From Patellaria atrata CBS 101060 (lineage: Eukaryota > Ascomycota > Dothideomycetes > Patellariales > Patellariaceae), in NCBI GenBank assembly GCA_010093705.1, contig MU006121.1, positions 1 through 64,000 of the forward strand: DNA of 64,000 nucleotides, written 5' to 3'. The notes below the pieces were generated by a model. It saw only the letters and a program-made list of their open reading frames with translations, ran no database searches and was not told the DNA's origin. Numbering within the stretch: the first letter of the stretch is position 1; each line of letters starts with the position of its first letter. Both the position numbers and the translations under genes were made by a program. This document shows positions 1-12,136 of the stretch, one piece after another.

Positions 1-768
1 ATAATTATAAAAATAAAATTTAAATTATATAAATATATAATAATATTATTTAATTTAATTAATATTTTAATAATATTTTAAGTAATAATTTATTATATAT
101 TAAAAGAATATTTAAATATATTTATAATTATTTATTTAAATAATATATTAATATATATAAATAGAATTTTTAAAGAATATAAAAAATATATAAAGAAAAT
201 ATTAAGAAAATTATAAAAATAAAACTTTTAATATATTTAAATAAATATAAATTTTATATTAAAAAAATAAAATTTCTAGACTTTATTATTATTATTAAAA
301 GTATATAAATAAATTTAAAGAAGATAATTATAATTAAAGATTAATTAATATTAAAAAATATAAAAAATATATAATTATTTTTAAACTTTATAAATTATTA
401 TAAAAAGTTTATTTAAAAATATTTAAAAATAATAACACTATTATTAAAATTAATAAAGAAGGAAAATATTTTTATTTAAATAAAAAAGATATAAAAAATA
501 TTTAATAAATTTAAAAGAAAATTTATAATAATATTTATCTTAATTATATTTAATTTAAAGAAATTAATAATATTAAAAATTAATATATTTAATTATATAA
601 TAAATATATATATAAATTAGTTAGATAAAAAAGAATAATTATATTTAATAATTTTTTATTTATAAAAGTTTATAATTATAAAGTTAAATTATAATATTTA
701 TAATAAAAAGTAATTAATTATTATCGATATATTTAAATAATAAAGATTATATTTTAAAGAATTTAAAT
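1..768 (+). repeat. Direct repeat A, copy 1 (left end cut by window)
   Basis: The sequence from base 1 lines up with 3333-4082 in the same orientation, with small indels and scattered substitutions. Similarity stops near 768, where a different repeat (B) begins. Family unknown; a degraded fossil copy. Confidence 0.75.
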
Positions 769-769
769 A

Positions 770-891
770 TTATAATAATATATTATAATATTAATTCTAT
801 ATTTTTTATATTAAATATTTAATTTATTTATAAGAGATTTTTATTAAATTAAATATAGAAAAAATCTTTAAATATTAATTAATTAAATAAA
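770..891 (+). repeat. Inverted repeat B, copy 1
   Basis: About 120 bases match the reverse complement of 6181-6300 with only a handful of differences. The match starts directly where repeat A ends and stops abruptly near 891. Confidence 0.8.
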
Positions 892-3332
892 AGATAATAT
901 ATTATATTAATTTATAATTATTATTAATTAATAATTATATTTTATTAAATAAATCATGTTATTTAACTAATAATATTATAATAATAAAATTAATTAAGCT
1001 AAAAATTAAAATAAAGATTTTTTAAATAATAATATATTAATATTTATTATAATCTTAAATATAATATTTTAAATATATTAATAATATATATTAATATATA
1101 ATAAAGTTCTTATTTATTATTATCTTTAATATTATATTATTTAATTATTTTATTAATTATTAATTTATTTATATTTATAAAACTTCTTTATAAATAATAT
1201 ATTTATAATAAATATTTTACTTTTATTTATAATATTAAAATATAATTTAATAATTTAATAATTTTTTTAATAAAAAATATAATTTAAATTAATATTATAT
1301 AATAACTTTTAATAATTTAATTAATTATTTAGTTTATAAAATTTTATAAATTATATTAAAAAAATTATTTAATAAAATAAATCTATTATTTAAATTAAAT
1401 AATAATATAAGATATTTCTATTATTTAAAACTCTTTATATAAGATTAATAAAGATAATAAAATTTTTTTAATAATTATTAATAATAATAATATATATTAT
1501 AAATTAATTAATATAAAATTTATAATTTAAAAATTACTTTTAATTATTTACTTTATAAATATTATAAATTATATCTCTTTATAAAATAATAGAAAGTTAA
1601 ATTTATAAATATAATAAATATTTTATTAAATAAACTTTTATATATTTTATTTATATACTTATTTAAAAGAAAAGAAGTAATTAATATTAAATAATTAAAA
1701 AAGATATAATATATATATAAATATATAAAAAATAATTATTTTATTCTTTAAATAAAAGATATTAAATTTTAATATTATATAACTATTATAGCTATTAATA
1801 ATAAATAATTAATAAATATTAATTATATATATTTTTATAAAATTATTAAAATATTATAATTAAATAAAATTAAACTAATTAATTATCTAATAATTATTAT
1901 TAATTATTAATATTTAGTTAATAAATAGATTTTAATATTAATTTATTTAATAGATTTTATTTATAAAAATAATAAAAAAATATATTTAATAATTATAATT
2001 TATTTATAATTATATAATTATTTAATTATTTATTAATCTATTATATTTAAATTTAAAATAACTTTTAATATTATTATAATCTTTATTATAAATTTAATTT
2101 TATCGAAATTATATATATCTTTATTAAGAATATTATATAATAAATATATTATCTTAATATATTTAAATTATATATTAATTATCTCTAAATTCTTATATTT
2201 AATATATTATAAATAAAATCGATAATTTTATTTTATTTATAATTTTAATTAAATTTTAATAAATTAATTAATTTAATATTTTCTATTTAATTAAAAGAGA
2301 ATTATTTAATTATATATAATTAATAAATAATTTACTATTTATTATATATTAATTATTTATAATAGAAATTTATATTAATTAAACTTTAATATTTATTATA
2401 AATTAAAAAATATAATTTTTAAATTTTTTAAAATATTATAAAATAATAATAAAAAATAATAATATTAATTAATAATAATATTATCGCTTTATTTATTTTA
2501 TTAAATAAATAAAAAAGAAAAATATATTATATATAAAAAAAAAAACTTTAATTATATTATAAATAAAAATATAAAATATAGAAAAAATTTAATTAACTTT
2601 AAAATTATATTAATAAAAATTAATATATAAAGAAAAATTATTATTTAATATATTATTATAATTAATATTAAAAATATAAATATAATTTTAAAAATAGATT
2701 AATTAAAAATAATAAATTTAAATATTAATTAAAAAATAAAAAATATTTAAATTAATTAAAATATTTTAAAAAAAAATAAAGTTAAATAAATAAATATTAT
2801 TATATTTATAAAATATATTTAATATTATAATATAATTAAAATTTATAAAAATAAATTTAAAAATATAAATATAATATAATTTAAAAAAATAATATTAAAA
2901 AATATTTATAAAATATTTAAAATATTTAAAATATTTAAAAAATATAATAAATTAAAAAATTTATTTAAAAAAGATATAATAATTATATTTATAAATTATT
3001 AAATATAAAATTATAATTTAATTTTATCTATTTATTATTATAAAAATAATATAAAATATTTAAGAAATATATTTATATAAATTTAAAAAGAAATATATAT
3101 AATTTAATAAAAGTTTAATAATTTTAATAATTTTATTTATATTAAAAAAGAATAATAAATTAAGATTATATATAATTTATAAATAGTAAAATAATATTAT
3201 AATTAAGAATAAATATTTATTATCCTTAATTTTAGAAATTTAAGATAAATTATAAAAAGTAAAATAATTTATAAAATTTAATATTTATAATAATTATTAT
3301 TAAATTAAAATAAAAAAAGATAATTATAAAAG

Positions 3333-4082
3333 ATAATTATAAAATAAAATTTAAATTATATAAATATATAATAATATTATTTAAATTAATTAATATTTTA
3401 ATAATATTTTAAATAATAATTAATTATATATTAAAAAAATATTTAAATATATTTAAATATATTTATAATTATTTACTTAAATAATATACTAATATATATA
3501 AATAAAATATTTAAAAAGTATAAAAAGTATATAAAGAAAATATTAAGAAAATTATAAAAGAAAAAACTTTTAATATATTTAAATAAATATAAATTTTATA
3601 TTAAAAAAATAGAATTTTAGACTTTATTATTATTATTAAAGATAAATAAATAAATTTAAAAAAGATAATTATAATTAAAAATTTATTAATATTAAAAAAT
3701 ATAAAAAATATATAATAATTTCTAAATTTTATAAATTATTATAAAAAGTTTATTAAAAATAATAAAAAAGAAAAATATCTTTATTTAAATAAAAAAAAAT
3801 ATAAAAAGTATTTAATAAATTTAAAAGAAAATTTATTATAATATTTATTTTAATTATATTTAATTTAAAGAAATCGATAATATTAAAAATTAATATATTT
3901 AATTATATATTAAATATATATATAAATTAATTAAATAAAAAAAAATAATTATATTTAATTATCTTTTATTTATAAAAATTTATAATTATAAAATTAAATT
4001 ATAATATATAAAATAAAAAGTTATTTATAATTATTAATATATTTAAATAATAAAAATTATATTTTAAAGAATTTAAATATAT
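3333..4082 (+). repeat. Direct repeat A, copy 2
   Basis: This is the second copy of the segment at 1-768. The match begins at the word ataattataaaa and runs to about 4082. It carries a few indels relative to copy 1, including a missing stretch near 3760. Beyond 4082 the two copies differ completely, which marks an element or fragment end. Confidence 0.75.
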
Positions 4083-6180
4083 TATAAAAATTTAGTTAAA
4101 TTATTAAAATTTAATAAACTTCTTTATAATAAAATAGTTAAATTTAAGATAAATAAAATAAATAAAAATATTTATATCTTTTAATTTTAAGATATTCTAT
4201 AAATTAAAAATTAAAAATAAATTAACTAATATTATAAATAAAAGATTTAATTATTAAAAAAAATTAATATATAATATAATATTAAAAAGAGAAAATAATA
4301 TAATTATTTATAATTAATTAAAATTAGTTAAAATATTAATAATTAAATTTATAAGAAAATAATAAATTTATAATATTTATTAAAAGAATAATATAATAAA
4401 GAAATTTTAAAAAAGTAATAATTTTAAAATAATAAAAATAAATTTAAAAATATAATTATATAATAAATTATATAATAAATTATATTTATATTAATAATAT
4501 TATAAAAGACTTTTATTAAAAAAATTTATAAAATATTAATATATAATTATTAAAGTATTAATAAAATTTTAAAATAAATTTTAAGAAATTATTATTTTCT
4601 AAAAATAAAGAATATAATAAAATAAATTATTTTAAAATATAATAATTATATATAAAATAAAAGTATAAAATATATATATTATAAATAAAAATAATATATT
4701 AAATTATTAAAATAAATATAAAATTAAATAATTATAAATTTTATTATAAATTTATTAAGATTTAAAAATCTAGTAATAAAAATAGAATATAATATAATAT
4801 TAATTATTATAGAATAATTAATAAAATTTATCTATTTTATATTAATAAAGATAATAATAATAGTATTATAAATAATAATACTATAAATAATAATATTATA
4901 AATAATAATATTAATTAATTATTAAATATTAAAAAAGATTATTTTAAATTAAAATAAATTATTTAAATTAATATTTTAAAAAACTTTAATATAAAGTTTA
5001 AAGATAAATAATAAATTATTAATAAACTTTTATTTATAAATAAATAATTAAACTAAAAAAATAAATTAATTTTTAAAATAATATTTATATAATTATATAA
5101 ATTATTAATAAAATAATTAGATAAAATTATTATTAATAATATAATTTATATATAATAATATAAAATTTAATATTATAAAAATTTTACTTTTCTATTTAAA
5201 TTATAGTTTTAAATTAAAAGTATATTATAAATCGAGAATAATTTAAAATATTTTATAAAAAGTAATATTAAAAGTTTAATAAATTAAAAAATTATATATA
5301 TAATTATTATAAAATATAATTTTCTAGATAATAAAAGTTATAAAATATAATAATTAATATAAATTATTAAAATTAATCTTTAAAAAAAAGAATAAAGTTT
5401 ATTTATTATAAAAAAACTTTAAAATAAAATAATTTAATAAAAAACTAAATTATAAAAAATTAATTTCTTTAAAATTAAATAAATTAAAAAAAAAGTTAAT
5501 TATAAATTAAAATTATTATAAAAAATAAAGATATATTTAATTTTTTAAATATTATTTTTAAAATTAGTATATATTAATATTAAATCTTTAAATATAATCT
5601 ATAAATTTTAAAGAAAAAAATATTTATAAAATAAAATAAATTTTAAATTTATAATAAATAAAGAATTAATATAAATATTTAATAAAATAGAAAAATTATA
5701 AATATATAAATAATATATAAAAATTATTTTAATATTTATTAAATTATAAATAAAAACTTAAAAAGTTTTATTAATAAAATTAGAAAATTCTATTTTTAAA
5801 AATAAAGAAATTTAAACTAAATTAATTAAGGAAAAATTAAAACTATAAAAAAAAATAAAAGAAAATAAAGAAATTTATTATTTTTTAATTTTTTATTTTA
5901 AAATTTTAAACTTTTTAATAAAATTAAATTTATAATAAATTATTTTATTCTTTTTATATTTTAATAAATAAAATTATATATAAAAATAATAAGTTTAAAT
6001 ATAAATAATTTTTTTAATATCTTTAATTATTATAATAATATAATATAATTATAATAATTATATTTTAATTATCTTTATTATTAACTATTAAATATAGAGA
6101 TTAAATTAAAAAATAATAATATTATAAACTTAATATTTATATATAATAATTCTATTTTATTAAATTTTAATTTAATTATT

Positions 6181-6300
6181 TTTTATTTAATTAATTAATA
6201 TTTAAAGATCTTTTCTATATTTAATTTAATAAAAATCTTTTATAAATAAACTAAATATTTAATATAGAAAATATAGAATTAATATTATAATATATTATTA
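6181..6300 (-). repeat. Inverted repeat B, copy 2
   Basis: This is the reverse-complement copy of 770-891. The flanks do not match on either side, so the shared unit is short and well bounded. It could be the end of an element or a small non-autonomous repeat. Confidence 0.8.
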
Positions 6301-6902
6301 TAATTATATTAAATTAAAAGTAAAGTTTTATTTTTAAAATATTTAATTTATTTTAATTCTTTTAAATTATTATTAATTTATACTTTAATTTATAAATAAT
6401 ATATTTAAAATAGAAATTAGAAAAAAGATTTAAATAATAAATATAAAATTAATAAAAATAGAAAAAATAAAAAGTTAATATTATATAATTAAACGATTTA
6501 ATTTAAATAATAAAATATTAATAGTAAATTATATAAAATTTAGTTTTAAATATTTTAAAAGAAAAAAAGAAAATATATATATAATTTAATAAATAATATA
6601 TATATATTATTTTATATTTAATTTAAAAGATTAAAATTTTAAAATAAAAATTAAAAAAAAGAAAAATAATATTATAATTATAAGTTAATAAAAGTATATA
6701 ATTAATAAATTAAGAAAATAAAAAAACTATAATATAATTATAAAAAAAACGATAATATAAAAATTATATAATATAAATAAAATAAATATAAAAGAGATTT
6801 TATATTTAATATAAAATAAATATAAAATAAATATAATAAATATAAAAAAAATTCTATATTTAATATATTTAAAAATATAAAATAATAAAATTAAATTCTA
6901 AA

Positions 6903-7096
6903 AAATAAAAATATTTAAAAATAATTTCTTTTTTTATATATTATAATTTTTTATAATTATTTTTACTATTTATTTTATTTATAAATTTAAATATTATAAA
7001 TTTAAATTTAATTTTATTTATTAAATTATTTTTATATAATATATTTTATCTTATTATAAATATTATTTAAAATTAAAAAATTAATAAATTATATTA
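6903..7096 (+). repeat. Direct repeat C, copy 1
   Basis: Roughly 190 bases match 8425-8611 in the same orientation, starting at aaaaatatttaaaaataatt and ending at aaaaaattaataaattat. Degraded copy, family unknown. Confidence 0.75.
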
Positions 7097-7210
7097 TTAT
7101 AAATATTATTTATTATAAAATTTATTTTATTAAAATTATAAAAATTATATATTTTAAATTATATATTTTATTTATATATTAATTATTAAATAAAATTATA
7201 TATTTATTAT

Positions 7211-7372
7211 ATTTAAATTTTTATAAAAAGCTTTTTAAAAATTATAAATATAAGAAAAATATATTTTTAACTTTAATTATTATTTAATAAAATTCTTTAT
7301 TTAATACTTTTTAATATATTTTATAATATATTTTATAAAAAATTAATTAATTATCTTTTTTTTATAAATTAA
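7211..7372 (+). repeat. Direct repeat D, copy 1
   Basis: This segment matches 7948-8084. A long run around the word aaatataagaaaaatatatt and the following ttaactttaattatta is shared nearly base for base. Confidence 0.7.
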
Positions 7373-7414
7373 TTAAGATAAAAACTTTTATATAATTTAA
7401 TTTAAAATATATAA

Positions 7415-7590
7415 AATAATTATCTTTTTTTAATTTTTAATAACTTTTAAAAATTAAAATAATAATTATATTTAAAAGATTAATTATTTATTTTTATATA
7501 AAAAATAATTTTAAAAATATTATAAATTATTATAATTTTTTAATAATTAAATTTTTTATTATATTTTAAAATTTAAATAATAAAAATATT
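7415..7590 (+). repeat. Direct repeat E, copy 1
   Basis: This segment matches 8755-8935 in the same orientation. In the first copy C, D and E occur in order within 700 bases. In the second set, copy 2 of D precedes copy 2 of C and E, so the order is rearranged. Confidence 0.7.
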
Positions 7591-7815
7591 TTTATTTTTA
7601 TTTAATTATATAAATTCTATTAATTATAAAAAAAATATTATTATAAAAAAAAATTATAATATATAAAAAAAAATTATTTATTTATATATATTATTTATTT
7701 ATTAATTATATTAAATATTTATATATTAATAAAAATATTTAATTTAATTTATAAATATTTTTTTATTTATTTAATTATTTTATAAGATTTTATTAATTTA
7801 AAAAAAAACTATTTT

Positions 7816-7887
7816 TAATATATTAAAGTATAAAATAATTAATATATTAAAATATAAAATAATTAATATATTAAAGTATAAAATAAA
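7816..7887 (+). repeat. Tandem repeat, 24-bp unit, three copies
   Basis: Three adjoining 24-base units begin with taatatattaaa and differ at one or two positions. They sit directly before a second tandem array. Confidence 0.85.
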
Positions 7888-7896
7888 TATATTATT

Positions 7897-7944
7897 ATAA
7901 ATAATATTTATTATAAATAATATTTATTATAAATAATATTTATT
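7897..7944 (+). repeat. Tandem repeat, 16-bp unit, three copies
   Basis: The unit ataaataatatttatt occurs three times in a row without change. Exact copies in so degraded a block suggest a recent slippage expansion. Confidence 0.9.
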
Positions 7945-7947
7945 ATA

Positions 7948-8084
7948 TTTAAATCTTTATAAAAAAAATTTAAAAATTATAAATATAAGAAAAATATATT
8001 TTTAACTTTAATTATTATTTTTTAAAATTCTTTATTTAATATATTTTAATATATTTTATAAAAAATAGATTAATTATCTTTTTT
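7948..8084 (+). repeat. Direct repeat D, copy 2
   Basis: Second copy of 7211-7372, with small deletions. It lies between the two copies of repeat C. Confidence 0.7.
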
Positions 8085-8424
8085 ATATTAAATAATTAAA
8101 GTAAAATCTTTTATATATTTAAATTTAAAATATATTAAATAATTTATAATAATTATAAATTATAAGAATATATAAATAATAAATAATAAATAAAGAAAAA
8201 AAAGAAATATTATTTAAAAAAAAATTATAAATAAAATAAATAATAATAAATTATATAATTTAAATATTTTATTTATAAAAAATAATTAAATAATTAAATA
8301 ATTAAAATAATTAAATAATTAAAATAATTAAAAAAGATTATATAATTTAAATATTTAAATATTTAAATATTATAATTATAAAAAATAATTAAAATATAAA
8401 TTTATTAAATTAATTATAAAGAAT

Positions 8425-8611
8425 AAAAATATTTAAAAATAATTTTTCTTTTATATATTTAAATTCTTTATAATTATTTTTATTATTTATTTTATCTATA
8501 AATTTAAATATTATAATTTTAAATTTAATTTTATTTATTATATTATTTTTATATAATATATTTTATTTTATTATAAATATTATTTAAAGTTAAAAAATTA
8601 ATAAATTATAT
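8425..8611 (+). repeat. Direct repeat C, copy 2
   Basis: Second copy of the segment at 6903-7096, differing by point changes and small indels. The related segments D and E also recur in this part of the block, which points to duplicated or nested copies of one longer element. Confidence 0.75.
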
Positions 8612-8754
8612 TAATAATTTAAAATATCTTTATTATATATATTTTATTATTTTATTAAATTTACTTTAATAATTAATTATATTAGATAAAAAATTAATTT
8701 TATTTTTAATTTTATTTTATTTTATTTTAATAAATATAAACTTTTATTATAATA

Positions 8755-8935
8755 TAATTATTTTTTTTTAATTTTTATTTATTTTTAAAAATTAAGATAA
8801 TAATTATATTTAAAAGTTTAACTATTTATTTTTATATAAAAAATAATTTTAAAGATATTTTAAATTATTTTAATTTTTTAATAATTAAGTTTTTTATTAT
8901 ATTTAAAATATAAATAATAAAAATAATTTAATTTT
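8755..8935 (+). repeat. Direct repeat E, copy 2
   Basis: Second copy of 7415-7590, similar over its whole length with scattered substitutions. Confidence 0.7.
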
Positions 8936-9535
8936 TATTTAATTATATAAATATTATTATTATAAAAAATAATTATAATATATAGAAAAATATATTATTT
9001 ATTTATAAATTATATTATAATTAAAAATAAATATTAATTATTTTTAATTTTAAAAATTAAAAATAAAAAATAAATTATAAAATAAATTATAAAATTTAAT
9101 ATTTTAAAAATTATTATTAAATTTATATATTTTTTAATATATTTTTTAATTAAAGATTTTAATTATATAAATTTATTTTATAAAAATATTATATATAATT
9201 TAAAATTATTTAATAAATATAAATATTTTATCTTTTTAAAAAATTAATATAATCTTTTAATAATAATTATATTTTAAAAAATTAAAATACTTTTAAAAAT
9301 AAATATATAAATTATTTTATTTATATTATAAAATATAATTTTTTTTCTTTTTTTTTATAAAATATTTCTCTTTTTTATAAATTTATTATTAAGAGATAAT
9401 TAAAGTTTTATATTATATTAATAATTATTTATAAAAGTATTTAGTAATTTAAATAATATTAAACTATTTCTATTAATAAGATATTTAACTATTTATTATT
9501 AATTCTCTTATCTCTAAAATATTTAAAGGAAATGA

Positions 9536-10326
9536 TTATATCTTCATGGCACTCCACGTATTTTGTACGCTTTCATAGCTATGACTTACGACTTGCCTGT
9601 ATAGGCAATAGAAATCCCACAAAGACCATGAATTTATTGTAGTCGATGGGGTGTATAGCAATGTACAGCTATCGTGGAGTTCGGAATCCAGGAGACGATG
9701 TGACTCTGCAATTGCTTCACCGGACCAGCTGAATCATCACTGCACTTGCCCACAGCCTAGGGACGGGCGGAGTACTCAATGACAAGGCAAATTTGAGTCT
9801 GAACAAGTAGACAATACACTAGACGAAGTGACGGTGAGAGTTAAGGGGGGAATCCAAAGATGAGGCGAAAATACTACACAGCGTGCTGTTGTTGCCTTCT
9901 ATTGTTACCTTAACCCCCTATTGTTAAAAGAAAATCATACAGACAAGTACTGTACAGCCCTATTTGGCGGTTACGACTCATATCTCATATCAAGGTAGAA
10001 TATACAGTAAGGTAAGCATGCATCAGAATACACCAGTTGAAGGACAGAGTGACCTGGAAAAGTTGAGATGATGAAGTTCTACGGATTCGGATTTTCTCTC
10101 ACGCCGATTATCGAGATGTCATCAAATTTCCTAATCGATAAAGAATTACCTGAATCAGTTTGACAGGACTCAACGACGATAACCTTCCAAACTTTTCCTC
10201 AATACTTGCTTTAAATGAAAATATCTTTCATAGACTGGAACCTATAGATCTACATCTCACCATTTCTCTTTTCTATCCACAAAACACACTTCAATTGTGA
10301 ATTTTCCGAGCTCAAGATTGGGCGAC
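9536..10326. other. Isochore edge and upstream region of ILV1
   Basis: Base composition becomes normal within a few tens of bases around 9530-9550. No gene is seen. One GTACTGTAC word lies at 9947-9955. The ILV1 promoter and leader are presumably here. Confidence 0.6.
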
Positions 10327-12136
10327 ATGTCGCGCCCTTTAACGCCTGATGTATATTCCAATGGCATACAGATGCCACAAACCCCAAGGAGATCTGGCCT
10401 TGCTCTTACGGAATATAGCGCAAATCCCTCCCCTCCATCAGAAAGCGTCCAAGCTCGCCACCAATCCCTAGTCCCACCAGCTTTTCTACTACCAACTGGA
10501 TATCCTGATGTGTGTGCGAAAAGGCCCTCGTTGTGTCCAGTCACAGCTCTCTGACTGTTGCGTAGTACCTACGATTGATACTTACCTCCAAAGTGTACGA
10601 AGTGGTCGAGGAGACACCCCTCACCCATGCTAAAAACTTGAGCAATCGCCTCGAATGCAATGTCTTACTCAAACGAGAAGATCTACAGCCCGTGTTCAGC
10701 TTTAAGCTAAGGGGCGCATACAATAAGATGGCACATCTTGATCATCGTGAGAGATGGAAGGGTGTGGTATGCAGCTCAGCAGGTTCGTAGGATAACCTTA
10801 CGTTACGCTCAGGAAACCAATCTGATAGCGTACAGGAAATCATGCGCAGGGTGTTGCATATTCTGCGCGCAAGCTCAAGATCCCCGCCACTATTGTGATG
10901 CCCGAAGGTACCCCAGAGATAAAACACAGGAATGTCTCGCGTCTCGGAGGTTGCGTCGTGCTCCACGGAGCCGATTTTGATGCGGCCAAAGCAGAAGCAC
11001 ATCGACTAGAAAAGCTTCACGGGCTCGCACAAATTGCCCCTTTTGACGACCCTTATGTCATTGCGGGACAAGGCACAATCGGAATGGAGATTCTGCGGCA
11101 GACGAACCTGCAGCACCTCGAAGCAGTATTCTGTGCAGTTGGGGGAGGTGGTCTCATTGCTGGCATTGGGGTCTACATAAAACGAATTGCACCTCATGTC
11201 AAAGTCATTGGGGTAGAGGCACACGACGCCAATGCAATGGTGGAATCCTTACATCGTGGAAAGCGCGTTGTTCTTCAAGACGTAGGTCTCTTCGCCGACG
11301 GAGCGGCCGTCAAGACCGTAGGCGAAGAGACTTTCCGTCTATGCACCGACGTAGTCGATGAAGTTATTCTAGTGGACACCGACGAGACTTGCGCAGCTAT
11401 CAAAGACGTTTTCGAGGATACCCGATCAATCCTGGAACCCGCAGGTGCACTCGCCCTTGCCGGGCTCAAGAAATACGTAGCCAAATATCCATCCCCGAAC
11501 CCAAGCCGCTCACTAGTCGCCATTGCTTCAGGCGCAAACATGAACTTCGATCGTTTACGATTCGTCGCGGAGCGCGCGGCCCTGGGTGAGGGGAAAGAAG
11601 TCCTACTCAGCGTGACGATCCCAGAGCAACCCGGCTCGTTTGCTGAATTGGTCAAAACAGTCCACCCAGCGTTTGTCACGGAATTTAATTACAGATATGC
11701 GCGCGAAGGCAGTGCCAACATCTTAATGGGCCTGTCTCTTAATGCCGCATCTCGCAGTCAGGACCTACAAGACCTCGTCGCTCGCCTTGAAGAGAAGGGC
11801 ATGACAGCCACGGACCTCAGCGGTGACGAGTTAGCTAAGAGCCACATCCGATATCTCGTCGGGGGTCGAAGCGCCATCAAGGACGAACTACTGTATATGT
11901 TTGAGTTCCCGGAACGGTCTGGTGCTCTATATAAGTTCTTGACGACACTACAACCTGGATTTAACATCAGTCTATTCCACTACCGCAACTACGGCGGCGA
12001 CGTCGGGAAGATCCTCGCGGGAATTCAGTGTCCAGAGGGCGAGGAGGCGGGCTTGCAGAGTTTCCTGAAGGAGATAAGGTACCCCTTCAAGGAGGAGACA
12101 AATAATCCAGTTTACAAGATGTTTTTGCAGGAGTGA
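10327..12136 (+). CDS. ILV1: Threonine dehydratase (threonine ammonia-lyase)
   Basis: This enzyme turns threonine into 2-oxobutanoate plus ammonia, the first committed step of isoleucine synthesis, usually in mitochondria. The exons are 10327-10509, 10566-10782 and 10836-12136 and give 566 residues, close to the usual length of about 570. Both introns have CTGAC/CTGAT branch points and restore the family text [19 protein letters not shown] and [17 protein letters not shown]. The PLP lysine is K108 in [10 protein letters not shown], and the glycine-rich GGGGLIAG loop is present. The last 240 residues or so form the paired ACT-like regulatory domains that bind isoleucine and valine. The ATG at 10327 is the first in-frame ATG. 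A clear mitochondrial presequence is not obvious, so an extra upstream exon or a second start is possible. The gene lies about 800 bp from the RIP block yet reads as intact. Confidence 0.93.

Larger units (their letters stand above)
1..9535. repeat. AT-rich block of RIP-degraded old repeats
   Basis: The block is almost entirely A and T, with no open reading frame of note and no recognisable gene. The few remaining C residues sit mostly before T and the few G residues mostly after A, while CpA and TpG are nearly absent. That is the footprint expected of repeat-induced point mutation, which turns CpA into TpA on either strand. Several segments recur inside the block in direct or inverted orientation and are listed separately, so it is a mosaic of repeat copies. 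The original family cannot be told from what is left. It is a fossil, broken beyond counting. The window begins inside one repeat copy, so the block extends leftwards. Confidence 0.9.

Noticed and set aside
1-9535. AT block as mitochondrial DNA inserted in the nucleus or scaffold misjoin
   Set aside because: No mitochondrial gene fragment is recognisable, and the C-before-T, G-after-A context plus internal repeat copies fit RIP better.
10297-10326. Upstream GTG extension of ILV1
   Set aside because: Nuclear fungal genes start at ATG as a rule, and the first in-frame ATG is at 10327.
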